Source: an uncultured Eubacteriales bacterium (lineage in GTDB: Bacteria; Bacillota_A; Clostridia; Oscillospirales; Acutalibacteraceae). From it: DNA of 12,654 nt. Every line of letters starts with the position of its first letter. The stretch's first letter is position 1. The DNA lies in the NCBI GenBank assembly GCA_934454005.1, contig CAKSGI010000042.1:1-12654 (forward strand), read 5' to 3'. Below are positions 1-6,621 of this stretch, one piece after another. A model generated the notes under the pieces. That model made no database searches. It had not been told where the DNA came from and saw only the letters and a list, made by a program, of their open reading frames with translations. The position numbers and the translations under genes are program-made.

Positions 1-498
1 TCCACCTACTGTTGTAATAGCTAAGCTGGAGGTCCCTCCGCCTACATTTATAATCATACTTCCGCAGGGCCTTTCGATATCAAGGCCTGCACCCATTGCA
101 GCAGCTACTTGTTCTTCTATTAAGTAAACTTTCCTAATTCCAATAGTGCTAATAGTATTAACTATTGCACGCTTTTCTACTTCAGTAATTTCGCTTGGAA
201 CGCATGCGATAGCTCGCGGCATAACTAATTTACCGGAACCAATTCTTTTTAAAAATTTCTCTAATATTTCGACTACTAAATTAAAATCAGATACAACCCC
301 GCCTTCTAATGGACAAATTACAGCTAGACTATCAGAGGTTTTTCCAAGCATATCATATGCTTTTTGTCCAACGGCTAATATGTTATCAGTTCTCAAATCT
401 ATAGCTATTGCGGTGGGTTCAGACACAACTATTCCTTTTTTTTCAATATACATGCGTGTTACAGATGTACCTAGATCTATTGCAATATTTAAAGACAT
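1..498 (-). CDS. MreB/Mbl-like rod-shape actin homologue (3' part outside window)
   Basis: Bacterial actin-fold protein, expected to polymerise under the membrane and guide cell-wall synthesis. The first 166 residues are present, about half of a typical 330-345 aa MreB; the stop codon lies beyond the left edge. The start is ATG at 498, with GGGGAG at 507-512 placed 8 nt upstream. Visible family landmarks are the phosphate-1 loop IAIDLGTSVT (residues 5-14), the stretch CVPSEITEVEKRAI (99-112), YLIEEQVAAAMGAG (125-138) and the phosphate-2 loop NVGGGTSS (151-158). The Glu pair of LIEE and the Thr of GGGT are kept. The Asp that normally opens phosphate-2 (DIGGGT) is Asn151, and the usual LGTANT is LGTSVT, so this looks like a divergent paralogue rather than the main MreB. 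It is the last visible gene of the recD2-comFC-mreB unit, 35 bp after comFC. I cannot assign it specifically to mreB, mbl or mreBH. Confidence 0.9.
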   Translation of the reverse strand, partial: MSLNIAIDLGTSVTRMYIEKKGIVVSEPTAIAIDLRTDNILAVGQKAYDMLGKTSDSLAVICPLEGGVVSDFNLVVEILEKFLKRIGSGKLVMPRAIACVPSEITEVEKRAIVNTISTIGIRKVYLIEEQVAAAMGAGLDIERPCGSMIINVGGGTSSLAITTVGG

Positions 499-533
499 CT
501 TCAATTCTCCCCTTTTTAAAAGTATATTAAATT

Positions 534-1190
534 TCAACTATTTTTCGCACTCGCCAAAGTAATACAATAAACTTTATCAGCACCGTTAGATATTAAAATT
601 TTACAACATTCTTTTAACGTGTTTCCTGTAGTAATTACATCATCACAAATTAATACTTTTCTACCTTTTATTATATCTTTTTTGTTTGCAGAATAAACAC
701 CCTTTACATTATTTACTCTTTCTTCATAAGAGAGATCATGTTGCTGTAAATTTATTTTATTTTTTCTTAAGATATTTTTATATGGAATATTAACATTATT
801 ACTTATATTTTTGGCTAAAAGTTCGGCTTGATTATATCCTCGTTGTGATTTTTTTCTAGGATGTAATGGCACAGCAGTTATGATATCTATGTTTTCGTTG
901 AGGAAAAACTCATTAAAAGTTGTTACCATAAATTTTGATAAGGATTTTGCGTAGTCTTTTCTATTTCTAAATTTGAATCTTTTTATAGATTCTGCTATAT
1001 TTCCTGTATATTTAAATGGAGAAACACAAACAATAACATTTCCATCCAAAAATATTTTTCTTTTTATAAATTTTAAATTAATTATTTTTTTACACTCTTC
1101 GCATATTTCAAATGGTTCTTTTATAATTTTATCGCAAAATGGGCATCTTTTAGGATATACAATATTTATTATTTTATTTATGAATTCCAT
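534..1190 (-). CDS. comFC: ComF family protein (ComFC), phosphoribosyltransferase fold
   Basis: Member of the ComFC/GntX family, required for natural transformation in several bacteria and carrying a type I phosphoribosyltransferase domain. Its 218 residues match the usual length. The N-terminus has a zinc-finger-like set of two CxxC pairs (C16/C19 and C30/C33). Then come the family stretch VPLHPRKKSQRGYNQAELLA (107-126) and the PRPP-binding loop ICDDVITTGNT (181-191). The ATG at 1190 is preceded by AGGAGC at 1199-1204, 8 nt away. It sits 33 bp after recD2 and 35 bp before the MreB-like gene, so it is probably cotranscribed with both. Location next to a DNA helicase suggests a role in DNA uptake or processing, but comFC genes also occur in bacteria with no known competence, and the true substrate is unknown. 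No comFA helicase is visible here. Confidence 0.93.
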   Translation of the reverse strand: MEFINKIINIVYPKRCPFCDKIIKEPFEICEECKKIINLKFIKRKIFLDGNVIVCVSPFKYTGNIAESIKRFKFRNRKDYAKSLSKFMVTTFNEFFLNENIDIITAVPLHPRKKSQRGYNQAELLAKNISNNVNIPYKNILRKNKINLQQHDLSYEERVNNVKGVYSANKKDIIKGRKVLICDDVITTGNTLKECCKILISNGADKVYCITLASAKNS

Positions 1191-1223
1191 CTATTCATGC
1201 TCCTATCAGAACTATATCATTTT

Positions 1224-3428
1224 TTATTTACCTGATGTTAAAAAATGATGTAATCCAGAAAATCTTTTCGTTTTTCTATCGTTTTCTACCATTTTATAAA
1301 CCTCTTCCTTAATACCAACCATTATTATCATATTTTTAGCTCTTGTAAGACCTGTATAAAGTAAATTTCTATAACTTAATTGAGGAGATCCCCTATACAT
1401 CGGCATGATAACAACGCAAAACTCACTACCTTGACTTTTATGTATTGTAATAGCATATGCTAAATCAAGCTCTGATGCATTTTCCAGATTATAAACAGCA
1501 GTTTTATCATCAAAAGTTACAAATAAACATGATGATTCTAAATCTATTCCTGTAAGGATTCCTACATCGCCATTAAATATGCCTTCTCCAGAGTCACCGT
1601 TTTCTTTTTTCCATGGTATGTTATAATTGTTTTTAATTTGCATGACTTTATCATTGACTCTTAATATTTTACCATTTATTAAAACCTCCTTTTTCTCTGG
1701 ATTATATGGATTTAACTTTGCTTGCAGTCTTTTATTCATTTCTATTGTTCCAAGCTTGCCTTTTCTGCCTGGACAAAGAATTTGAATGTCAAATAACGGT
1801 GAATATCCATAAGCTTTTGGTAATCTTGTTTTACAAAGATCTTCTATAGTAGCTGATATAGAATCTGGATCCCAAAAGTTTAAGAAGAAAAAGTCATTAT
1901 CCTTTTTGTTAAGTTCAGGGTTTATGCCTTTAACAACTTTATGTGCGTTAGTTACTATTAAACTTGTCATAGCTTGTCTAAATATTTGTTCAAGTTTTAC
2001 GACGGGTATCATGTTAGAGCTTATAAGATCGCTTAAAACATTTCCGGCGCCAACAGATGGTAATTGATCGGAGTCTCCGACCATTATGAGTCTAGCACCT
2101 AATGGTAATGCCTTTAATACACTTTCAAAAATTTGTGAGTCCACCATGGAAAGCTCATCCAAAACTAATGTGTCACATTCTAAAAGATTCCTTTCATTTC
2201 GTTTAAAATTCGAATTATCTTTTTCGTCCCATTCAACTTCTAGTAATCTATGAATTGTTTTTGCTTCATCGCCAGTGAGTTCACTCATTCTTTTGGCTGC
2301 TCTTCCTGTAGGTGCGGCTAAAAGAACCTTTTCTCCAGATGATTTAAGTATTTTAATGATAGCATTTAAGGTAGTAGTTTTACCTGTACCAGGGCCACCT
2401 GTTAATATTAGCGCACCTTTTGATAATGCGACAGTTATGGCCTCTTTTTGTAAAGATTCATACTCTATGTTATTTTCTTTTTCAATTTTTTTAATCTCTT
2501 TTTCAACGCCAGTAATAGGTTTGGGTGGGAAGTTTAACAACATGGTGATTCTTCCAGCAGTATATACTTCGCAATCATACATTTTTGGCGTAAATACAAA
2601 ATCTCTATTATTCATTTTTTCTAAAACTAGCAAATTGGATTTAATAAGATTTTCTAATACATTTTCAACTTTATTTGTGTCAATTTCTAAAAATCCGGAG
2701 GTTGCAGCAATTAATTTATCTTTAGGTAAGCATGTATGCCCATTATTCATATTATGCTCTAAAACATAAATAATGCCTGCTTTTATTCTGTAATTATTAT
2801 CCTGAGGTTTTTCGAGTGCTGCAGAGATTTGATCTGCCCTGTCAAATCCTATTTCAATGGGTGTATCGCAAATAATGTAGGGATTTTCATTTATGTAATC
2901 TATGGCATTAGAGCCTAATGCTTTCCATATTCTTAAAGACTCTTCTGTTGTTATACCATATTTATTAAGTTGCATCATGATTTCTTTCATACCAAAGATA
3001 TTTTTTAATTCCTCTGATATACTTTTAGCTTTAGCATTTGTTATTCCCTTGATTGAACTTAGTTTGTCGGGATGCTTTTGCATAATTTCAAGTGTATTTT
3101 CTCCAAAAGTTTCCACAATTCTAGCTGCTAGAACAGGTCCTACGCCTTTTATTGAGCTTGAGGATAAATATTTAAGTATTGCTTTAGAGGTTGTTGGCAT
3201 AAATCTCTCGTAAGCATTTACAGCAAATTGATTCCCAAAACTAGGATGCTCTTTAAAAGTACCTACTAATCTTAATTCTTCGCCAACCCCAGCTAGAGGC
3301 ATTGTTCCAACTGCAGTTATAATTTCATCTTCTGCAGAAACAGTAAGCACAGTGTATCCATTTTTTTCATTTCTAAATATTATTTGTTCAACTGATCCTA
3401 TGACCTCTAAAAGATTTTTATCTTCCAT
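1224..3428 (-). CDS. recD2: RecD2 (RecD/TraA-type) superfamily 1 DNA helicase
   Basis: ATP-dependent 5'-3' DNA helicase of the RecD2 type, which works without RecBC and is implicated in DNA repair and replication-fork maintenance. The 734-aa length is typical. An N-terminal OB-like segment (about 1-75) is followed by helix-hairpin-helix repeats, including IKGVGPVLAARIV (93-105) and IKGITNAKAKSI (126-137). The helicase core shows Walker A GGPGTGKT (344-351), a PTGRAAKRM motif (373-381), motif II DELSMVD (424-430), motif III GDSDQLPSVG (451-460), IFRQA (482-486), TIHKSQGSEF (661-670) and YTGLTRAK (691-698). Motif II has Leu where many relatives have Ala (DEASM). The ATG at 3428 follows a GGGAG ribosome binding site, and a promoter is visible upstream. 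It is the first gene of the minus-strand unit with comFC and the MreB-like gene. No frameshift or missing motif is seen. Confidence 0.97.
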   Translation of the reverse strand: MEDKNLLEVIGSVEQIIFRNEKNGYTVLTVSAEDEIITAVGTMPLAGVGEELRLVGTFKEHPSFGNQFAVNAYERFMPTTSKAILKYLSSSSIKGVGPVLAARIVETFGENTLEIMQKHPDKLSSIKGITNAKAKSISEELKNIFGMKEIMMQLNKYGITTEESLRIWKALGSNAIDYINENPYIICDTPIEIGFDRADQISAALEKPQDNNYRIKAGIIYVLEHNMNNGHTCLPKDKLIAATSGFLEIDTNKVENVLENLIKSNLLVLEKMNNRDFVFTPKMYDCEVYTAGRITMLLNFPPKPITGVEKEIKKIEKENNIEYESLQKEAITVALSKGALILTGGPGTGKTTTLNAIIKILKSSGEKVLLAAPTGRAAKRMSELTGDEAKTIHRLLEVEWDEKDNSNFKRNERNLLECDTLVLDELSMVDSQIFESVLKALPLGARLIMVGDSDQLPSVGAGNVLSDLISSNMIPVVKLEQIFRQAMTSLIVTNAHKVVKGINPELNKKDNDFFFLNFWDPDSISATIEDLCKTRLPKAYGYSPLFDIQILCPGRKGKLGTIEMNKRLQAKLNPYNPEKKEVLINGKILRVNDKVMQIKNNYNIPWKKENGDSGEGIFNGDVGILTGIDLESSCLFVTFDDKTAVYNLENASELDLAYAITIHKSQGSEFCVVIMPMYRGSPQLSYRNLLYTGLTRAKNMIIMVGIKEEVYKMVENDRKTKRFSGLHHFLTSGK

Positions 3429-3466
3429 TTAAACTCCCTTTTTTCTAATCCCTTTTATTTTATAAC

Positions 3467-3495
3467 ATTATACCACAAAAATTTATGTTTATCAT
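3467..3495 (-). promoter_or_regulatory. Promoter of recD2-comFC-mreB unit
   Basis: Read on the minus strand, the -10 is a perfect TATAAT (3467-3472) preceded by TGG, giving an extended -10. The -35 is ATGATA (3490-3495, 4 of 6 matches to TTGACA), with a 17-nt spacer. Transcription would start about 30 nt upstream of the recD2 ATG. The -35 overlaps the palindrome at 3491-3507. Confidence 0.65.
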
Positions 3496-3507
3496 TAAAA
3501 TAATGAT
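3491..3507. promoter_or_regulatory. Inverted repeat overlapping recD2 -35 (candidate operator)
   Basis: ATCATTA-AAA-TAATGAT is a perfect 7-bp inverted repeat with a 3-nt spacer. It covers the recD2 -35 element and lies about 100 bp upstream of the divergent tRNA promoter. The size and position fit a dimeric repressor site. In DNA this AT-rich it could also be chance, and I do not assign a regulator. Confidence 0.3.
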
Positions 3508-3607
3508 GCATTTAAGTATTGCAAATTAAATTTATTAGCTTTTTTATTGTAAATAGAAGGTTGTTTGCTATTTCGATTTGCAAAAAACAAAAAAATTATT
3601 TTTTTTA

Positions 3608-3636
3608 TTGACAACCAACGGTAAGTATGATATTAT
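3608..3636 (+). promoter_or_regulatory. Promoter of tRNA operon
   Basis: A consensus TTGACA -35 (3608-3613), a 17-nt spacer and a TATTAT -10 (3631-3636) preceded by TGA (extended -10). The predicted start is about 10 nt before the mature tRNA-Gly 5' end, as expected for a strong stable-RNA promoter. Confidence 0.85.
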
Positions 3637-3653
3637 ATATATCGTTGGGTAAT

Positions 3654-3727
3654 GCGGGTGTAGTTCAATGGTAGAATCCCAGCCTTCCAAGCTGGTCGTG
3701 TGGGTTCGATTCCCATCACCCGCTCCA
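3654..3727 (+). tRNA. tRNA-Gly (TCC)
   Basis: A complete cloverleaf with acceptor arm GCGGGTG/CACCCGC, anticodon stem CCAGC/GCTGG and loop CTTCCAA (anticodon TCC at 3686-3688), followed by the T-arm with GTTCGAT. Discriminator T is at 3724 and CCA is encoded at 3725-3727. First gene of the five-tRNA operon. UCC reads GGA and GGG codons, and the frequent GGA in the neighbouring genes fits. Confidence 0.98.
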
Positions 3728-3732
3728 TGTTT

Positions 3733-3757
3733 AAGATTGCTTATATAGCAATTTTTT
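3733..3757 (+). other. Hairpin with T-run between tRNA-Gly and tRNA-Arg
   Basis: AAGATTGCT (3733-3741) pairs with AGCAATTTT (3747-3755), including one G-U pair, around a 5-nt loop, and the 3' arm merges with a T-run ending at 3757. It resembles a weak intrinsic terminator inside the tRNA operon. It could reduce read-through from tRNA-Gly into the other four tRNAs, or simply guide processing. The stem is AT-rich and weak. Confidence 0.35.
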
Positions 3758-3765
3758 ATTGCTTT

Positions 3766-3842
3766 GCGCCAGTAGCTCAGCTGGATAGAGCAACTGCCTT
3801 CTAAGCAGTAGGCCAGGGGTTCGAGTCCCTTCTGGCGCGCCA
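3766..3842 (+). tRNA. tRNA-Arg (TCT)
   Basis: Acceptor arm GCGCCAG/CTGGCGC, anticodon stem ACTGC/GCAGT, loop CTTCTAA with anticodon TCT (3800-3802), T-loop GTTCGAG, discriminator G at 3839 and encoded CCA. It decodes AGA and AGG, the dominant arginine codons in the genes of this window. Confidence 0.98.
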
Positions 3843-3847
3843 TTTGT

Positions 3848-3925
<78 letters not shown>

Positions 3926-3941
3926 TATGATGATTAAATGT

Positions 3942-4017
3942 TGGGGTGTAGCCAAGCGGTAAGGCAACGGACTTTGACTCCGTCATCTCGCTGGTTCGAA
4001 TCCAGCCATCCCAGCCA
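3942..4017 (+). tRNA. tRNA-Gln (TTG)
   Basis: Acceptor arm TGGGGTG/CATCCCA with the weak U1-A72 pair typical of tRNA-Gln, anticodon stem ACGGA/TCCGT, loop CTTTGAC with anticodon TTG (3974-3976), discriminator G and encoded CCA at 4015-4017. Confidence 0.98.
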
Positions 4018-4031
4018 AAAAAATTTAATAT

Positions 4032-4107
4032 GAGCCATTAGCTCAGTTGGCAGAGCACTTGACTTTTAATCAAGGTGTCCGGGGTTCGAATCCCCGATGG
4101 CTCACCA
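4032..4107 (+). tRNA. tRNA-Lys (TTT)
   Basis: Acceptor arm GAGCCAT/ATGGCTC, anticodon stem CTTGA/TCAAG, loop CTTTTAA with anticodon TTT (4065-4067), discriminator A and encoded CCA at 4105-4107. Last gene of the tRNA operon, 7 nt before the terminator stem. Confidence 0.98.
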
Positions 4108-4114
4108 TTGCATT

Positions 4115-4152
4115 TAACAGGTAACAGTAAAAATTGTTACCTGTTATTTTTT
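4115..4152 (+). terminator. Intrinsic terminator of tRNA operon
   Basis: A perfect 12-bp stem TAACAGGTAACA/TGTTACCTGTTA (4115-4126 with 4135-4146) with an 8-nt loop, followed by six T (4147-4152). It closes the tRNA operon just upstream of the nicotinamidase promoter. Confidence 0.92.
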
Positions 4153-4162
4153 GTATGGAGTT

Positions 4163-4171
4163 TGATATACT
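4163..4171 (+). promoter_or_regulatory. Possible extended -10 promoter of NAD-salvage pair
   Basis: TGATATACT is an extended -10 (TG, one base, TATACT) about 30 nt upstream of the ATG at 4201. No convincing -35 is seen at 16-18 nt, so the call rests on the -10 and on its placement between the tRNA terminator and the gene. Confidence 0.4.
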
Positions 4172-4200
4172 ATTATTAAAAATAGTATTGAGGTAAATGT

Positions 4201-4869
4201 ATGGACACAAAGCAAGAATTTTTAGAAAAATCAAATTATATACTTTCTAAACTTTACGATAAACTAATGGGCTTGAAACCTATTAATATTTTAGATCTAG
4301 ATTTGAAAAATACATCGTTAGTAATTATAGATATGGTAAATGGTTTTGTTAAAGAGGGTCCATTAAGTAGCAAACGAATTTTATCTATTAATAATTATAT
4401 TGCGGATCTTTCAGAAAAATGTTCAAAATTAAATATTAAAAAAGTTGTTTTTGCGGATAGCCACAAAATTAATAATCCGGAATTTTTATATTTTCCAAAA
4501 CATTGTTTAAAGGGAGACAAAGAATCAGAGGTTACAGATGAAATAAAGAAAACAGGTAATTATTTGCTAATAGAAAAAAATTCAACAAATGGATTTCTTG
4601 AAATATCATTTTTAAACTGGTTAAGAGAAAACAAGGATATGGAAAATTTTATTATCGTCGGGAATTGTACTGATATATGTATACAACAGTTTGTATTATC
4701 GTTAAAATCGTATTATAATATGATTAACAAGAATATAAATATTATATTGGTAAAAGAGCTAGTTGAAACTTATGATTCCGAACTTCATTATGCGGACTTG
4801 GTTAATTTAACATCTATTTACAATATGAGTATAAATGGAATTAATATAGTTTCAAAAGTAGATTTTTAA
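4201..4869 (+). CDS. pncA: Nicotinamidase-type cysteine hydrolase (isochorismatase family)
   Basis: Isochorismatase-fold hydrolase, most likely nicotinamidase, converting nicotinamide to nicotinate and ammonia. The catalytic triad is visible: D44 in VIIDMVNGF, K126 in LIEKNSTNGF and C160 in NCTDIC, the latter with the family's TDxC signature. The metal-site pattern is D86-x-H88 and H101 (PKHC), with E94 between them, like the Asp/His/Glu/His site described for the Streptococcus pneumoniae enzyme rather than the Asp/three-His site of Mycobacterium PncA. The 222-aa length is within the family range, with about 30 extra N-terminal residues before the first strand. The ribosome binding site GAGGT lies 6-7 nt upstream. 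The next gene, 11 bp downstream, makes NaMN from nicotinate, which strongly supports this substrate. Another amide or isochorismate-type substrate is possible but less likely. Confidence 0.88.
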   Translation: MDTKQEFLEKSNYILSKLYDKLMGLKPINILDLDLKNTSLVIIDMVNGFVKEGPLSSKRILSINNYIADLSEKCSKLNIKKVVFADSHKINNPEFLYFPKHCLKGDKESEVTDEIKKTGNYLLIEKNSTNGFLEISFLNWLRENKDMENFIIVGNCTDICIQQFVLSLKSYYNMINKNINIILVKELVETYDSELHYADLVNLTSIYNMSINGINIVSKVDF

Positions 4870-4880
4870 GAGGTGTAAAA

Positions 4881-6341
4881 ATGGATTATAATGAAACAGA
4901 TCTAAAACGTAATTTAACAATGCTTACAGACTTTTACGAGTTGACAATGGCTAATGGTTATTTTAATAATGGTTTTAAAGATAAAGTAGTATATTTTGAT
5001 ATGTTTTTTAGGCGAGTTCCAGATGGAGGAGGATTTGCTATAATGGCAGGTCTTCAGCAGGTTATAGAGTATATAGAAAATTTACATTTTTCAGATGAAG
5101 ATATAAAATATTTAAAGTCTAAGAATTTATTTACAGAAGAGTTTTTAAATTATCTCAAAGACTTTAAATTCACTTGTGATGTATGGGCAATACCCGAGGG
5201 GACACCTATATTTCCATGCGAACCAATATTAACAGTTAAGGGACCTATAATAGAAGCTCAACTTATAGAAACAATGGTTTTACTCTCGATTAATCATCAA
5301 TCATTAATAGCAACAAAGGCAAATAGGATCGTAAGGGCGGCAAATGGCAGAGATATAATGGAATTTGGTTCAAGGCGAGCTCAGGGATTTGATGGAGCAA
5401 TATATGGGGCAAGAGCTGCGTATATAGGCGGGTGCATTGGGACAGCATGTACTATAGCAGAAAGAGATTTTAATATTTCTGCAATTGGGACTATGGCACA
5501 TAGCTGGGTACAATTATTTGATAATGAGATAGATGCATTTAGAACTTATGCAAGGCAATATCCAGATAGCTGTATGCTTCTTGTAGATACGTACAATACA
5601 TTAAAATCAGGGATTCCAAATGCCATAAAAGTGTTTAAGGAAGAAATAGTACCAAGGGGTTACAGGCCTCTAGGGATAAGAATAGACAGTGGAGATATAA
5701 CATATTTAGCAAAAAAAGCGCGTAAACTACTCGATGATGCTGGATTTAAAGACTGCAAGATATGTGCATCTAATTCATTAGATGAGCATATTATTAGAGA
5801 AATGGTTCTTCAAGATGCAAAAGTAGATCTTTTTGGAGTGGGAGAAAGACTTGTAACATCATCGTCAGAGCCGGTGTTTGGTGGAGTATACAAGTTAGTA
5901 GCGGTTGAAAGTGATGGCGAAATTATTCCCAAAATTAAACTTAGTGAGAATGTATCTAAAATTACAACTCCATGCTATAAAAATTTGTGGAGGCTATTTG
6001 ATAACGAAACAGGTAAAGCGATTGCAGATGTAGTAACTTTGAATGACGAAATTATTGATAGTGATAAGCCGTATGAAATTTTTGATCCAGAGTATATCTG
6101 GAAAAGAAAAACTATAACAAATTTTACTGCTAAAGAAATTCGAAAAAAAATCTTTGAAAAAGGGGTTAGTTGCTACCAAACACCAGGTTTAAAGGATATA
6201 AGAAATTATTGCAAAAATCAAGTTGAAAAGCTTTGGGATGAAGTTAAACGATTTGAAAATCCGCATAACTATTATGTGGATTTATCACAAAAATTGTGGC
6301 AAGAAAAACAGCAATTAATCTCAGATACTAGAAAAATATAA
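4881..6341 (+). CDS. pncB: Nicotinate phosphoribosyltransferase
   Basis: Joins nicotinate to PRPP to give nicotinate mononucleotide in the Preiss-Handler NAD-salvage route, with ATP hydrolysis in the cytoplasm. The 486 aa match the longer Gram-positive type. Family landmarks are LTDFYELTMANGYF (15-28), FGSRRAQGFDGA (162-173), GTMAHSWVQ (203-211), whose H207 is the expected phosphorylated histidine, GIRIDSGD (265-272), ASNSLDE (296-302) and the phosphate-binding stretch FGVGERLVTSSSEPVFGGVYKLV (318-340, key residues G319, G321, T326). The start ATG follows AGAGGTG. The gene lies 11 bp after the nicotinamidase gene and is almost certainly cotranscribed with it. The unit ends at the terminator at 6359-6393. 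No niacin-sensing operator or riboswitch is recognisable upstream. Confidence 0.97.
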   Translation: MDYNETDLKRNLTMLTDFYELTMANGYFNNGFKDKVVYFDMFFRRVPDGGGFAIMAGLQQVIEYIENLHFSDEDIKYLKSKNLFTEEFLNYLKDFKFTCDVWAIPEGTPIFPCEPILTVKGPIIEAQLIETMVLLSINHQSLIATKANRIVRAANGRDIMEFGSRRAQGFDGAIYGARAAYIGGCIGTACTIAERDFNISAIGTMAHSWVQLFDNEIDAFRTYARQYPDSCMLLVDTYNTLKSGIPNAIKVFKEEIVPRGYRPLGIRIDSGDITYLAKKARKLLDDAGFKDCKICASNSLDEHIIREMVLQDAKVDLFGVGERLVTSSSEPVFGGVYKLVAVESDGEIIPKIKLSENVSKITTPCYKNLWRLFDNETGKAIADVVTLNDEIIDSDKPYEIFDPEYIWKRKTITNFTAKEIRKKIFEKGVSCYQTPGLKDIRNYCKNQVEKLWDEVKRFENPHNYYVDLSQKLWQEKQQLISDTRKI

Positions 6342-6358
6342 TAAAATATTAGTGTTTT

Positions 6359-6393
6359 AAGGGAGCTAGGTATAAGAGCCTAGCTCCCTTTTT
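6359..6393 (+). terminator. Intrinsic terminator after pncB
   Basis: A perfect 12-bp GC-rich stem AAGGGAGCTAGG/CCTAGCTCCCTT (6359-6370 with 6379-6390), an 8-nt loop and a run of five T (6389-6393). Strong, and 17 nt after the pncB stop. Confidence 0.93.
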
Positions 6394-6423
6394 AGATGCT
6401 TTTAAACAAATTAAATAAAAAAC

Positions 6424-6453
6424 TTGCGTTTTTTTTTTGTTTTATGGTAAAAT
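6424..6453 (+). promoter_or_regulatory. Promoter of the 828-aa surface protein gene
   Basis: A TTGCGT -35 (6424-6429, only TTG matches), an 18-nt largely T spacer and a TAAAAT -10 (6448-6453) preceded by TGG (extended -10). This places the RNA start near 6460 and leaves a leader of about 160 nt. Confidence 0.5.
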
Positions 6454-6459
6454 TTCCTT

Positions 6460-6621
6460 AATTGGAGGTGAACAGGCATTAAAATAGTTTACAAATAAAA
6501 TGGAAATAAGGCTAAAATTCTAAATATAGTCTGATTTTCTGTTGTCGTACGTGTAGCAAAATGGAATTTAATAATTTTATTTTGGTGGAAATTACAATTA
6601 TTGTCTTAGGAGGGTTAGAAC
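6460..6621 (+). promoter_or_regulatory. Long 5' leader of the surface protein gene
   Basis: About 160 nt of untranslated leader if the promoter above is right. It contains a strong Shine-Dalgarno-like GGAGGTG at 6464-6470 with no convincing gene behind it (only a 6-codon frame from ATT or a 4-codon frame from GTG). It also has a weak AT hairpin, AATAATT/AATTATT (6570-6576 with 6596-6602), just before the true ribosome binding site AGGAGG (6608-6613). I recognise no known riboswitch. The second paralogue has a much shorter leader. Confidence 0.3.

Noticed and set aside
2275..3213. Plus-strand frames of 164 and 103 codons inside recD2
   Set aside because: They lie opposite a complete helicase gene with all motifs; no family resemblance and no ribosome binding site.
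6464..6498. Leader peptide starting at ATT (6478) or GTG after the GGAGGTG
   Set aside because: Only 4-6 codons, rare start codon, no regulatory residue pattern; kept only as an observation about the leader.
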